Notes: generated from the sequence alone by a model not told the origin. A stretch of DNA of 64,000 nt from Salegentibacter mishustinae (GCF_002900095.1 NZ_LLKN01000002.1:682001-746000); one strand, 5' to 3'. Positions 49,340 to 61,800 are shown, counted from the stretch's first letter. Numbers and translations: made by a program.

Positions 49340-50105
49340 TGTAATAAACATAGCCTACATTAAACCAAAAAATATAATCATTAAACTTATTTTGAGGCGC
49401 ATTAATATTTAGTCCGTCAATCCAGTCGCTGCCATAATATTGTCCGCGAGCTTCAATTAAAAGGTCGTGTCTAAAACCTAATCTGTAACGAACACCAAGC
49501 CCGCCAACTATAGAATAGGTGCTGCCGCGTTCAAAATCCATTCCGCCAATAAAAGTTGGGAATACATTCTTGGGATTCTCCAATGAACCGAGATCAGAAT
49601 ACGCATCAGCTTTATAAGACACAAAATGTCCGCCTAAACTTATATAAGGGGAGAACATATATCCCGAATGCGTAAAATCCCGAATTCGAAAAGGATGGTA
49701 TTCCAGGTGTATCCCACCTTCAATAATTTCACTTTCCCCATGCATTGCTCTAAGTAACTGCCCTCCAATAGTATTCTTTCTGGCCACAGGGCCAAAATGT
49801 TCTAACTTGGAGTAGAAATAATCCAGCTCATTTCTAATTCTAAAGTGGTTGGTGAAAAAAGAAGCCGCCTGGGAGTAGTGGCAGTCGGTTTTGTAGGCAA
49901 AATTCATATAATGGGAAATCCCTATCCCGTAACCCGCATTGTTAAGGTTGTTTTTTACATTCCAGCGTTCCCCGTAATCTGTAAAAAAAGAAGCCGGGCC
50001 TGCTTTAACAGCAATTTCGTGAGCAATCCCAAATTGGGAATATCCCTTTACCTGGAAGAGTAATATAAAAACAATAAGAGGTAAAAATATCTTGTAATTG
50101 CGCAT
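49326..50105 (-). CDS. Outer-membrane protein of the THC0290_0291 family
   Basis: 259 residues with a signal peptide (IFLPLIVFILLFQVKGYSQ, cleavage about 24). The mature part starts FGIAHEIAVKAGPASFFTDYGER, contains alternating hydrophobic stretches and ends FWFNVGYVYYINF, as in a small beta-barrel. I recognise it as the flavobacterial family with the placeholder name THC0290_0291, which is sometimes misnamed glutamate dehydrogenase because it lies beside gdhA, as here. Function unknown. Confidence 0.8.
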   Translation of the reverse strand: MRNYKIFLPLIVFILLFQVKGYSQFGIAHEIAVKAGPASFFTDYGERWNVKNNLNNAGYGIGISHYMNFAYKTDCHYSQAASFFTNHFRIRNELDYFYSKLEHFGPVARKNTIGGQLLRAMHGESEIIEGGIHLEYHPFRIRDFTHSGYMFSPYISLGGHFVSYKADAYSDLGSLENPKNVFPTFIGGMDFERGSTYSIVGGLGVRYRLGFRHDLLIEARGQYYGSDWIDGLNINAPQNKFNDYIFWFNVGYVYYINFQ

Positions 50106-50224
50106 TACTTCAGACTTGGGCGAGCAACAAATATATAAAAACTACTTTAACAAAAAATTATAGATTTCATTCTGTCTGTAAATTCTTAAAATGGAGACGT
50201 TAATATTATATGAAAAGATAAAAA

Positions 50225-51651
<1,427 letters not shown>

Positions 51652-51676
51652 ATCTCAATCATTTAAACGATAAACT

Positions 51677-51704
51677 AAGGCCGCTTTTTTAGCGGCCTTT
51701 TTTA
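51677..51704 (+). terminator. Intrinsic terminator of gdhA
   Basis: AAGGCCGCT-TTTTT-AGCGGCCTT, a 9-bp GC-rich stem, followed by T5. Confidence 0.93.
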
Positions 51705-51735
51705 ATTATCTTCGAAGAGAAGAAATTCCTAAAAA

Positions 51736-52455
51736 ATGCTTGTTACCACTCCGGCAATTGTTGTTAGTGCCTTAAAATATGGTGAGGCCGATTTGATCGT
51801 GAAAGCCTACACTTATAGCGACGGTTTAAAAACCTATATGCTAAAAGGAATCTTGAAATCAAAAAAAGGCAAATTCAAGGCGTCGCAATTCCAGTTGCTT
51901 ACCCAGTTAGAGATCGTAGCGAATCATCGTAACCAGGGGAAGATGGAGTACCTTAAAGATGCGAAGGTGTTGCACACTTACACCAGCCTGCATACCAATA
52001 TGGTAAAAGGCGCGATGCTTATGTTTTTGGCAGAAGTTTTAAAAAATGCAATTCGGGAAGAAGAAACTAATCCTCAATTGTTTAAGTATCTTGAAAACTC
52101 ACTCATGTGGTTAGATCTGCATGATAAGATCGCCAATTTTCATCTTTTGTTCTTATTAAATTTAACCAGATATCTTGGTTTTTATCCTGATGCCGATGCG
52201 AAAGAGTTCACTTATTTTAATCTCTTAGAGGGCGTTTTTGAAATAAATAGCGTGAATAATTACTGCGTAGATGGTCAAAACGTGGCGGTTTTACGGCAGT
52301 TATTAGGCATAAATTTTGATAAGTTGAATGAGGTAAAATTGAATCAACAAAGTCGGGCAAATTTCCTGAATATGCTGCTTTTATATTTCGAGTTGCATAT
52401 TGAAGGATTTAAGAAACCAAAATCACTTGCCGTCCTCAACGAAATTTTTAGCTAA
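51736..52455 (+). CDS. recO: DNA repair protein RecO
   Basis: 239 residues: N-terminal OB-fold (about 1-80; TPAIVVSALKYGEADLIVKAY, YMLKGILKSKKGKFKASQFQ) and a helical C-terminal domain. The zinc-finger cysteines of some RecO proteins are absent, as is usual in Bacteroidetes. RecO loads RecA on SSB-coated DNA with RecR. Its stop codon directly abuts the ATG of a TonB receptor gene, with no functional link between them. Confidence 0.93.
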   Translation: MLVTTPAIVVSALKYGEADLIVKAYTYSDGLKTYMLKGILKSKKGKFKASQFQLLTQLEIVANHRNQGKMEYLKDAKVLHTYTSLHTNMVKGAMLMFLAEVLKNAIREEETNPQLFKYLENSLMWLDLHDKIANFHLLFLLNLTRYLGFYPDADAKEFTYFNLLEGVFEINSVNNYCVDGQNVAVLRQLLGINFDKLNEVKLNQQSRANFLNMLLLYFELHIEGFKKPKSLAVLNEIFS

Positions 52456-54864
52456 ATGCGAAATTCAATAATAGGAGTAATTCTCCTTTTTTTTATGGTT
52501 AATAGTATCTACGCTCAGCAGATACAGGTTTTGAATGAAGAAAGTCACGAACCACTTGCCAGTGTGGCTTTATACAACGCTGAAAAATCTAAAAGTGTAT
52601 TAACTAATTTTGATGGAGTAGCTAATATTTCAGTATTTGATAAAGATGAGGTTATTCATTTTAAGCACGTAAACTTCACCGATAAAAGCCTCAGGAAATC
52701 CCAAATAATCCGGAATAATAATAAAGTTTATCTAAAAAGTGATGGTAATGAGCTAGACCAGGTAGTGCTTTCGGTGGCTAAATTTGAAATGAATAAAGAT
52801 GAAATTCCGCAGAAGATCGTCAGCTTTTCAGCAAATGATATTATTATGGCCAGCCCGCAAACTTCGGCCGATCTTTTGGAAAGCAGCGGGCAGGTTTTTG
52901 TCCAGAAAAGTCAGTTAGGCGGTGGAAGTCCAATGATTCGCGGGTTTGCTACGAACCGTCTTTTAATTACCGTAGATGGAGTACGAATGAATACCGCGAT
53001 TTTTAGAAGCGGAAATCTTCAAAATATCATCTCAATAGATCCCCTGGCGGTAGAAAATACCGAGGTAATTCTCGGCCCGGGCTCGGTGGTTTATGGAAGT
53101 GATGCGATTGGCGGGGTGATGAATTTTTACACTTTGAAGCCGAAATTTTCCTTTACTCATAAAGCTTCGGTTTCTGGTAGTGCTTACTCCCGTTACGCTT
53201 CTGCAAATAATGAAAAAACCGTACACGCCGATGTGAATATAGGCCTGGAGAATTGGGCATTTTTAAGCAGTATTAGCTTTTCAGATTTTGATGATTTAAG
53301 AATGGGATCTCACGGACCTGATGAATATTTGCGAAACGAATATGCAGTGCGAAGAAATGGGGAAGATGTAGTGGTTGCAAATGATGATCCTCGAGTGCAA
53401 AAGCCAACCGGATATCAACAAATTAATTTACTGCAGAAAGTAAAGTTTATGCCACATAAAGATTGGGACCTAAATTTAGGACTTATCTATTCTACCACAT
53501 CAGATTTTCCAAGATTTGACAGGCTTTACCGAAAGCGCGATGGTGATTTGCGTACAGCAGAATGGTATTATGGCCCTCAGGAATGGTTTATGGGGAATTT
53601 TAAGATCAATAAAAAAGGAAACGGAGCATTCTATGATAAAGCCCAGATGACAACTGCTTATCAATTTTTTGAAGAGAGCCGTCATAACCGGGATTTAGGT
53701 GAAGATTGGTTATACAACACCAAAGAAAATGTAGATGCTTATTCGGTTAATTTTGATTTTGAAAAGACCTTTGAAGAGAGTCGGTTGTTTTATGGAGCCG
53801 AATATGTTTTTAATAAAGTGAATTCTACGGGATTTGCAGAAAATATTTTAACGGAAGAAGAAAACATCACCGCTTCACGATATCCAGATGGTTCTACCTG
53901 GCAATCCATTGCGGCTTATACCACCTATCAATGGAAGATCCAGGAAGATCTTTCTTTTCAATCTGGAGTTCGGTATAATCATATTTTGGTAGATGCTGAA
54001 TTTGATGAGAATTTATATGATTTTCCATTTAGTGAGGCCAAAATTAATACCGGAGCTTTAACCGGAAGTGCGGGAATTAACTGGCAACAAAACAGGTTTA
54101 TCGGGTGGCGATTGAATCTTTCTACAGCTTTTAGGGCTCCAAATATAGATGATGTGGGGAAAATTTTCGATTCTGAACCTGGAGCAGTAGTAGTGCCAAA
54201 TCCAGATTTAAAACCGGAATATGCTTACAGTAGTGAGCTTGGTTTTGATTGGAAGCCTGCCGAAAATATCAGTTTTATCGCGACCGCATTTTATACATAT
54301 TTAAATGATGCGATGGTACGCAGGGATTTCAAATTAAATGGAGAAACCGAAATAGATTACCAGGGAGAACCAAGTCGTGTACAGGCGATTCAGAATACCG
54401 CGAAAGCGCACGTTTACGGATTTGAAAGTGGGATAGAAATCGATTTTTCTGTTGCACTAAGATTAACTTCCAAAATTAGCATAACCGAAGGAAAAGAAGA
54501 GCAGGAAGATGGTTCTACCGAGGCATTACGGCACGCGGCTCCTGTATTTGGGAATACACATTTAATATGGCACAAAAAAAGATTGAAATTCGATCTTTTT
54601 GCTGAATATAATGGGCAATTTGATTATGAAGATCTCGCACCATCAGAACAGGGTAAAGCCTATTTATATGCTATAGATGATAACGGAAATCCTTATTCAC
54701 CTTCCTGGTATAGCCTAAATTTAACCGGTCAATACGAACTAAGTAAAAACTTGCTGGCAACCGCTTCTTTAGAAAATATTACCGATCAACGTTACCGAAC
54801 TTATTCCTCGGGAATCGCCGCTGCAGGTAGAAATTTAATTTTAGCGCTTCGTTATAACTTTTAA
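52456..54864 (+). CDS. TonB-dependent receptor (hemoglobin/heme receptor-like)
   Basis: 802 residues: signal peptide (about 1-21), carboxypeptidase-like regulatory domain (about 22-95), plug (about 115-235; GGSPMIRGFATNRLLITVDG, VILGPGSVVYGSDAIGGVMN) and barrel ending ILALRYNF. The barrel carries a FRAP box (FRAPNIDDVGK) and an NPDL box (VVPNPDLKPE), the signature pair of heme/hemoglobin receptors, but without the His usually found between them. Heme uptake is plausible given the family, yet the missing His leaves the ligand open. Confidence 0.9.
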   Translation: MRNSIIGVILLFFMVNSIYAQQIQVLNEESHEPLASVALYNAEKSKSVLTNFDGVANISVFDKDEVIHFKHVNFTDKSLRKSQIIRNNNKVYLKSDGNELDQVVLSVAKFEMNKDEIPQKIVSFSANDIIMASPQTSADLLESSGQVFVQKSQLGGGSPMIRGFATNRLLITVDGVRMNTAIFRSGNLQNIISIDPLAVENTEVILGPGSVVYGSDAIGGVMNFYTLKPKFSFTHKASVSGSAYSRYASANNEKTVHADVNIGLENWAFLSSISFSDFDDLRMGSHGPDEYLRNEYAVRRNGEDVVVANDDPRVQKPTGYQQINLLQKVKFMPHKDWDLNLGLIYSTTSDFPRFDRLYRKRDGDLRTAEWYYGPQEWFMGNFKINKKGNGAFYDKAQMTTAYQFFEESRHNRDLGEDWLYNTKENVDAYSVNFDFEKTFEESRLFYGAEYVFNKVNSTGFAENILTEEENITASRYPDGSTWQSIAAYTTYQWKIQEDLSFQSGVRYNHILVDAEFDENLYDFPFSEAKINTGALTGSAGINWQQNRFIGWRLNLSTAFRAPNIDDVGKIFDSEPGAVVVPNPDLKPEYAYSSELGFDWKPAENISFIATAFYTYLNDAMVRRDFKLNGETEIDYQGEPSRVQAIQNTAKAHVYGFESGIEIDFSVALRLTSKISITEGKEEQEDGSTEALRHAAPVFGNTHLIWHKKRLKFDLFAEYNGQFDYEDLAPSEQGKAYLYAIDDNGNPYSPSWYSLNLTGQYELSKNLLATASLENITDQRYRTYSSGIAAAGRNLILALRYNF

Positions 54865-54958
54865 AGCTTGAGGAGTTTGCCAGTTCCCACCTAAAATCTA
54901 CCAATTTAGCATCAAAAATAAATTTTATACCTCTCTTAAGCCCTACTGTTAGGGGTAG

Positions 54959-54995
54959 CTTACTAAAAGTAAGGGATTCCCTTACTTTTAGTAAG
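54959..54995. terminator. 17-bp perfect hairpin after the TonB receptor gene
   Basis: CTTACTAAAAGTAAGGG (54959-54975), ATT loop, exact complement (54979-54995), then GGATTATTTTT. A smaller hairpin CCCTA-CTGT-TAGGG lies just before it. Both are probably termination or mRNA-end structures of the receptor gene. Confidence 0.65.
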
Positions 54996-55067
54996 GATTA
55001 TTTTTCCGCTTTTTGATTTTCAAAATTTAATTTCACGGCCTATTAAGCTTTCAATCAAAATTGCTTT

Positions 55068-55600
55068 ATGAATCCCATAACAATAGTATTAGTTTTTCTG
55101 GCATCAACAGCTTTTTTTACTGCTTTCCAGAAAGAAAACGCCGAAAGGCCAAGTGAAGCCGAAGTGAAAGAAACCACTAAGGAAGCAAAGATCTTTAAAG
55201 AAGAGTCTAAACAAATTAGTGCTTTGCATGTTCACACCCAGGATGCTGAAGCTATAGATTTCCTGCTTTCAGAGGCTAGTGCTAAAACAACTTGCCTTAT
55301 AGGATTTCCAGGCGGTAGCGACCCATATAAATATATGCCAATTTTCTCTGGTATGGAGAATTATCCTCCTTATACTAATCAGTTTGTGAACATCCACGAG
55401 ATAGGCCATTCTTTGGGACTTCGACGTACTGATTAGTTTAGTAGGCAAAGTGGTGGGCAAAGCGGCGAGTTTCAAGACCCTGGTGAAGCGGTTCACCTAC
55501 ACGGCACCCCAACCGAATATGATTAAAATTCGCTTATGCTTGCCTGCTTCTGTGCCACTAGAGTGAAGGCTTTGTCTATTACGGTGAAGTTGCTTTATAA
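55068..55600 (+). pseudogene. Decayed HEIGH-type metallopeptidase gene (M57-like)
   Basis: An N-terminal signal-like segment is followed in one frame by LIGFPGGSDPYKY and NIHEIGHSLGLRRTD, the zinc site HExxH of dual-action HEIGH peptidases, whose next residues are normally RHTDYF. Here His is Arg and Tyr is a TAG stop (55434-55436). The same frame then continues with GTPTEYD, a second stop TAA (55524-55526) and NSLMLACF, while the final piece SEGFVYYGEVAL (stop 55598) is one frame over. The N-terminal part is also shorter than in intact relatives. Several independent lesions show it is dead. Confidence 0.85.
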
Positions 55601-55650
55601 TAAGTTTATTAATGTTAGAAAATTTGGACTCAGTCTTAATTTGTTAGTTT

Positions 55651-55686
55651 AGGAGGGTGTCTGTAGGGGGCATCCTTCTTTCTTTT
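55651..55686 (+). terminator. Terminator of the metallopeptidase pseudogene
   Basis: AGGAGGGTGTC (55651-55661) and GGGCATCCTTCT (55668-55679) pair over 11 bp with G-U pairs, followed by a T-rich TTCTTTTC tail. The remaining DNA to 55858 shows nothing else. Confidence 0.6.
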
Positions 55687-55858
55687 CTGAAAGTAAGTTG
55701 CTTATTTTACAGATAAGTAATTATGAAAATTAGTTAATTACCGAAACGGTATTCGGGAATGGAACTTGAAATATTTAATGTGGAAAAAACAGCACATAGG
55801 GGAATGAGTAAAACCATAAATAAATAACCCCAATTTTTTTATATTTTTATCGGCCCAC

Positions 55859-57868
55859 ATGCAATATAAATCTACATCTTTTTACAGGCTGATAATTTTA
55901 TTTTTCTTGTTTTTTTCCTGTAATTCAAATAAGAAAAATGAACTTCCAAATCAAAACACTCGCACGCAACAAATAGAGCAATTAAAGGCTGCAAAGAATC
56001 CTTCTGTTTATAACGCACTAAGAGATACGATCTTGAGTTATCCAAATGACTCGTTGAAGAATACTTTAATATCTGATATTTCCTATCATTTCTATTCTAA
56101 AAATGATTCTATTAAATTCCGCTACTGGAATTCCTATTCGTTTAAAATTTCCGAAGAGCGAGAAAATATTTCAGGCATAGCAGAAGCTAACTGGGATCTT
56201 GGTAACTTTTTTTATCGGCAGAATAATATAGATAGTTCTTACTATCATTATAATCTTGCTTATGAAGAATATCTGGAGGCCAGGGACGAAATAAAAGCCG
56301 GTAGGATGTTATTGAATATGGCAATTCTTCAAGAATATATAAAGGATTATGTGGGAAGTGAAAATACTACTTTTAAGGCCCTCGATTTATTTGAAGAGTC
56401 AACCCAAGCTGAGAAATACATCTACCGGGCCAATAATAATCTTGGCATAATTTATAATGGTTTAGAAAATTATCCTCTGGCACTTGAATACCACAGAAAA
56501 GCCTTAAGAAATGTGGAAGTTTTAAAGCAACCGGTAAAATCTGCACAATCTTTAAATAACATAGGTGTAGTTTATCAAAACATGTTAGATTACCAAAGCT
56601 CTATTTCTAATTATAACCGTGCGCTTTCTGTAGATAGCATTTATGAGAATAACACCAGGCTCTACGCGATGCTTACCGATAACCTGGGATATTCAGAATT
56701 TAAATTGGGCAATTACCAGGTAGCAGAATATTTGTTTCAGGAAGCACTGCAAATTCGCGATAGTATTGGTCATAAGGCGGGTGTAGTAATCAATAAACTG
56801 CATCTTGGGGAGTATTATTTAAAAAGTGGCGATACCACAAAGGCATTTCAGTATACCAGAGAGGCTAATTTGCTGGCTGAAGAGACCACGAACAATCGAG
56901 ACTTATTGGCTTCTTATCTCTTACTTGCTCAAATAGAGCCTCAAAAAGCATCAAATTATCTGGATAATTATATTCAACTTAATGATAGCTTATTAAAGAA
57001 AGAACGTGCTATTCGCAATAAATTTGCCCGAATTAGGTTTGAAACCGATCAATATATTCAAAGAACACAGGAACTCAGCAATGATAAATTATGGATTAGT
57101 TTAGCAGCTATAATTTTAGCTTCGGTCTTATTTCTTTTATACCTATTGAAAGCTCAAAAAGTGAAAAATAAGGAGCTCAAATATCAAAAAGAACAGCAGG
57201 AATACAACGAAGAGATCTATAAACTCTTGCTTAAACAACAAACCAGGCTTGAAGAAGGGAGACAGGAAGAGCGCTCCAGGATATCAGGCGAATTGCATGA
57301 TGGCGTTCTGGGTAAACTTTTTGGAATTAGAATGAATTTTGGATTGTTAAATTTAAAGACATCCAATCAAGAGGCGGATAAGTATGATCAATTATTAGAG
57401 AAATTGCAAGTGACAGAAGATGAGATAAGGCAAATTTCACATAATCTTATTTGTGAGGTTTCTGCATCTCATCTTAATTTTGTCAAATTGCTAGAACAAC
57501 TGGTAGAAGAATATCGCCAACTTACTTCGGCAGAAATTAAATTTAATTTTGACGAGGATATTGAAGGGGAGTTAGTTGATGAAAATATTCAAATTAATTA
57601 TTATCGAATTTTACAGGAGGCTCTACAAAATGTGATAAAACATGCTGAAGCTAGCGTAGTATCCATAAAAATCTACCGTTTACAGAATTTTTTGCTAATG
57701 GAAATTCGAGATGATGGTAAAGGTTTTGACATTCGTAAAAAAGTAAAAGGAATTGGTTTAAAAAATATGAGGAATCGAATGGAAAAAATTGACGGAACAT
57801 TTAGTTTTGAGACTTCGGGCAAAGGAACATACCTGCTTTTTAAAGTGAAAATTTGTAAAAATGGATAA
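55859..57868 (+). CDS. TPR-containing sensor histidine kinase
   Basis: 669 residues. The N-terminus (LFFLFFSCNSNKK) is an export signal, possibly a lipobox at FFSC. Residues about 80-390 form tetratricopeptide repeats (NNLGIIYNGLENYPLALEYH; LNNIGVVYQNMLDYQSSISN), presumably periplasmic; a membrane helix follows (about 410-430), then a coiled coil, a HisKA_3 domain with His in RISGELHDGVLGK (about 478) and a HATPase domain (about 575-665; RDDGKGF, GIGLKNMRNR). This NarX/DesK-like kinase overlaps its response regulator gene by 8 bp. Confidence 0.93.
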   Translation: MQYKSTSFYRLIILFFLFFSCNSNKKNELPNQNTRTQQIEQLKAAKNPSVYNALRDTILSYPNDSLKNTLISDISYHFYSKNDSIKFRYWNSYSFKISEERENISGIAEANWDLGNFFYRQNNIDSSYYHYNLAYEEYLEARDEIKAGRMLLNMAILQEYIKDYVGSENTTFKALDLFEESTQAEKYIYRANNNLGIIYNGLENYPLALEYHRKALRNVEVLKQPVKSAQSLNNIGVVYQNMLDYQSSISNYNRALSVDSIYENNTRLYAMLTDNLGYSEFKLGNYQVAEYLFQEALQIRDSIGHKAGVVINKLHLGEYYLKSGDTTKAFQYTREANLLAEETTNNRDLLASYLLLAQIEPQKASNYLDNYIQLNDSLLKKERAIRNKFARIRFETDQYIQRTQELSNDKLWISLAAIILASVLFLLYLLKAQKVKNKELKYQKEQQEYNEEIYKLLLKQQTRLEEGRQEERSRISGELHDGVLGKLFGIRMNFGLLNLKTSNQEADKYDQLLEKLQVTEDEIRQISHNLICEVSASHLNFVKLLEQLVEEYRQLTSAEIKFNFDEDIEGELVDENIQINYYRILQEALQNVIKHAEASVVSIKIYRLQNFLLMEIRDDGKGFDIRKKVKGIGLKNMRNRMEKIDGTFSFETSGKGTYLLFKVKICKNG

Positions 57869-58538
57869 ATCTATTTCGGTATTAATTATTGATGATCACC
57901 CTATTATTGCAAGTGCATACGAATCTGCCTTAGAGAGTTTTGTGACTCAAAATGCCACGTATAATTTTAAGATCACGAGCATTTATAACTTAGATGAAGC
58001 CCAATTGCTATTAAACAATCCTAATTTTGTTGAAAATATTGATCTGGTATTTTTGGATATGCGTTTACCTGCTAGCAGTGATGGAAGTCTTGTTTCGGGG
58101 GAAGACCTTGGCAACCAAATAAAGACTAAACAGCCTGGGGCCCGTATTATAGTTTCTACCACTTTTAATGATAATTATCGTTTACATAATATTCTGCAAT
58201 CCATAAATCCTGAAGGATTTTTGGTTAAAAACGATATTAATCATAAAGAGTTACTAAGTGCTGTAGAAAATGTCCTTGCCGGTTCCCCTTATTATAGCAA
58301 AACGGTACTCAACCTGCTTAGAAAACAGGTGGGGAGTGATATTTATTTAGATGAAGTGGATCGTAAAATGCTCTACGAACTCTCTATTGGGTCTAAGTTA
58401 AAGGATCTAACCGATCTCCTTCCCCTTTCGGTAGCTGGGATCGAAAAACGCCGACGAAATTTAAAGAAAATCTTTGGTATTTCTGGAGCAGAAGACCGGG
58501 AATTGGTGAAAGTGGCAAAGGAGAAAGGCTTTTTATAG
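57861..58538 (+). CDS. Response regulator with C-terminal helix-turn-helix
   Basis: 225 residues. The receiver domain (about 1-130) has the acidic pocket LIIDDHPI, phospho-acceptor Asp in LVFLDMRLPASSDG (about 69) and switch Thr in IIVSTTFND. The C-terminal part (about 155-225; LYELSIGSKLKDLTDLLPLS, VAGIEKRRRNLKKIFG) is a divergent LuxR-like helix-turn-helix. It pairs with the TPR kinase just upstream. Target genes unknown. Confidence 0.9.
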   Translation: MDKSISVLIIDDHPIIASAYESALESFVTQNATYNFKITSIYNLDEAQLLLNNPNFVENIDLVFLDMRLPASSDGSLVSGEDLGNQIKTKQPGARIIVSTTFNDNYRLHNILQSINPEGFLVKNDINHKELLSAVENVLAGSPYYSKTVLNLLRKQVGSDIYLDEVDRKMLYELSIGSKLKDLTDLLPLSVAGIEKRRRNLKKIFGISGAEDRELVKVAKEKGFL

Positions 58539-58803
58539 TTTTAAAAAGGAATCCTGGTAATACTAATCTTTTCATTTTTCGCATTCTTAAAAAGGGAATG
58601 GCTGTTTTTTCGCCCCAAGAGTAGCTAAGTTTCCAGGTTTTAATTAGAATTAGCTTAAAGAATAAATAAACCTGGCAGGTATTAAAATGAATAAGACTTT
58701 TATCTCTAGCTTTAATTTCTTTTGGGTTAGCTTTTTCCGTTTTTCTAACCCGCTCTTTTCTTAAAATTGATTATTTTCGCGACTCATTGGAAATTTTGAA
58801 AAA
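58539..58803. other. Intergenic region before ileS
   Basis: 265 bp without a gene. CCAGGTTT (58633-58640) and AAACCTGG (58668-58675) make an 8-bp inverted repeat, part of the family of CCTG/CAGG small repeats. A TATTTTCG element about 30 bp before the ATG may be the ileS -7 element. No T-box or other leader motif was seen. Confidence 0.35.
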
Positions 58804-61800
58804 ATGAGCAATAAGTTCCCTGAATATAAAGGACTTGACTTACCAAAAGTAGCTAAGGAAATCTTGAGTTACTGGAAGGAGAACGATATTTTTGAAAAAA
58901 GTGTTTCTACACGAGAAGGCAAAGAAGCGTTTGTGTTTTTTGAAGGCCCACCTTCTGCGAACGGGCTTCCGGGAATTCACCACGTAATGGCGCGAGCTAT
59001 TAAGGATATTTTTTGTCGCTATAAAACCCAAAAAGGATACCAGGTAAAACGTAAAGCCGGTTGGGATACTCATGGTCTTCCGGTAGAACTTGGTGTAGAA
59101 AAAGAATTAGGGATTACCAAAGAAGATATTGGGACCAAAATTTCCGTAGAAAAATATAACGAAGCCTGTAAAAATGCGGTAATGCGTTACACCGATGTGT
59201 GGAACGATCTTACCGAAAAAATAGGCTATTGGGTAGATATGGAAGATCCATACGTTACCTATAAATCAAAATATATGGAAACAGTTTGGTGGCTGCTTTC
59301 CGAAATTTATAAAAAAGACCTTATTTATAAGGGGTACACCATTCAGCCGTATTCGCCAAAAGCAGGGACTGGACTTAGTTCTCACGAACTTAACCAACCC
59401 GGAACCTACCAGGATGTTACCGATACCACTGTTACGGCCATGTTTAAAATCACTGATGCTTCAGCAGCTTCGGTTGAAAAGGACCTGGAAGGGGCATTTT
59501 TAATCGCCTGGACCACGACCCCTTGGACTTTGCCGTCTAATACTGCGTTGACCGTTGGACCAAAAATTGAATATGTTTCAGTAAAAACATATAACCAGTA
59601 CACTTTTGAGCCAATCACTATTTTGGTTGCAAAGGCACTGGCTAAGGCTCAATTCGATAAAAAGTTTATTGAAGTTCAAACTGAAGAAGAACTTCAAGCT
59701 TATACTGAAGGCGATAAAAAGATCCCGTTTTTAATCGGGGAAACTTTTACAGGAAAGGATCTTGTAGGGATAAAATTTGAGCAGTTGTTACCTTATGCAT
59801 TACCTGCAGAAAATCCTGAAAATGCTTTTCGTGTAATTGCTGGAGATTTTGTGACTACAGAGGACGGTACCGGAATTGTGCATACTTCGCCAACTTTTGG
59901 TGCAGATGATGCGCTGGTAGCTAAACAGGCTACGCCTCAAGTTCCGCCATTATTGGTGAAAGATGAAAATGGGAACCTTGTTCCGTTGGTAGATCTTCAG
60001 GGGAAATTTAGACCAGAAATGGGCGATTTTGCCGGGAAGTATGTGAAGAATGAATATTATGATGAAGGGCAGGCGCCAGAGAAATCTGTAGACGTTGAAC
60101 TTGCTATTAAACTGAAAGAAGAAAATCGTGCTTTTAAAGTAGAAAAATATGTTCACAGCTATCCAAACTGCTGGAGAACCGATAAACCTATTTTATACTA
60201 TCCGCTGGATTCCTGGTTCATAAAAGTAACCGAATTCAAGGAGCGCATGCACGAATTGAATAAAGGCATTAACTGGAAACCAAAATCTACCGGGGAAGGC
60301 CGTTTTGGAAATTGGTTGGCCAACGCGAACGACTGGAATTTATCCAGAAGTCGTTATTGGGGAATTCCATTGCCAATTTGGAGAACCGAAGAAGGAAAAG
60401 AGGAAAAGTTTATTGGTTCTATTGCAGAATTGAAAGAAGAAATGGCGAAGTCGGTTAAAGCCGGCTTTATGGATAAAGACATTTTTGAAGGTTTTGAACC
60501 CGGCAATATGAGTGAAGAAAACTACGATCTGGTAGATCTTCACAAGAACGTGGTAGATGAAATCACGCTGGTTTCAGATTCTGGTAAACCAATGAAGCGC
60601 GAAGCCGATCTTATAGATGTTTGGTTCGATTCTGGTTCTATGCCTTATGCACAATGGCATTATCCATTTGAAAATAAAGAAAAAGTAGAAGAAGGTGAAC
60701 GTCAGGCCGATTTCATAGCCGAAGGCGTTGACCAAACCAGGGGCTGGTTTTATACCCTGCACGCAATAGCTACTATGATCTTTGATGATGTGGCTTATAA
60801 AAACGTAGTTTCTAACGGACTTGTTTTAGATAAAAACGGGCAAAAAATGTCCAAACGTCTCGGGAACGCGGTAGATCCTTTTGAGACACTTGCGGCTTAC
60901 GGCCCAGATGCCACGCGTTGGTATATGATCTCTAACGCCAATCCATGGGATAATTTAAAATTTGATATTGAGGGAATAGCTGAGGTGCGCCGTAAATTTT
61001 TCGGTACACTTTACAACACGTATTCTTTCTTTACTTTATATGCGAATATTGATAATTTCACCTATAAAGAAGAGGATGTTCCTTTAGCTGAAAGACCCGA
61101 GATAGATCGTTGGATTCTTTCTGAATTACATACTTTAATTGAGAAAGTAGATAAGTTCTATGCCGATTATGAACCTACCAGGGCAACCCGTGCAATTTCA
61201 GAATTTGTTCAGGAAAACCTTAGTAACTGGTTTGTGCGTTTAAGCCGAAGAAGATTCTGGAAAGGCGATTATCAGCAAGATAAAATTTCAGCATATCAAA
61301 CCCTTTATACTTGTTTGGTAGAAGTGGCGAAGCTGGGCGCGCCTGTGGCGCCATTCTTTATGGATAGACTTTACAAAGACTTAAACAAGAGTACACAAAA
61401 AGAAAACTTTGAATCGGTACATTTGGCTGAATTTTCAGAGTATGATGATAAGTTTGTTGATAAATCTTTAGAGCGAAAAATGGAGAAGGCTCAAACCATT
61501 TCTTCATTGGTTTTATCGCTTAGAAAGAAGGAAATGATAAAAGTAAGACAACCGCTGCAAAGAGTAATGATTCCGGTGCTTGACGAACAGCAACGTGAAG
61601 AAATTCAGGCGGTTGAAGACTTGATAAAGTCTGAAGTAAACGTAAAAGAACTTCAGCTTATAGATGATGCTTCAGGATTACTGGTTAAGCAAATAAAACC
61701 AAACTTTAAGGTTCTTGGCCCAAGATTTGGAAAGGATATGAAGCTGGTAGTCAATGAGATAAATAAATTAACTTCTGAAGACATATCAAAGATAGAGCGA

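Noticed and set aside
55437-55858. Search for a further gene between the metallopeptidase pseudogene and the kinase
   Set aside because: Only the tail of the pseudogene and a terminator are present; remaining frames are short and without family features.
58539-58803. T-box riboswitch ahead of ileS
   Set aside because: No T-box sequence, specifier hairpin or terminator/antiterminator pair was seen; T-boxes are also not expected in Bacteroidota.
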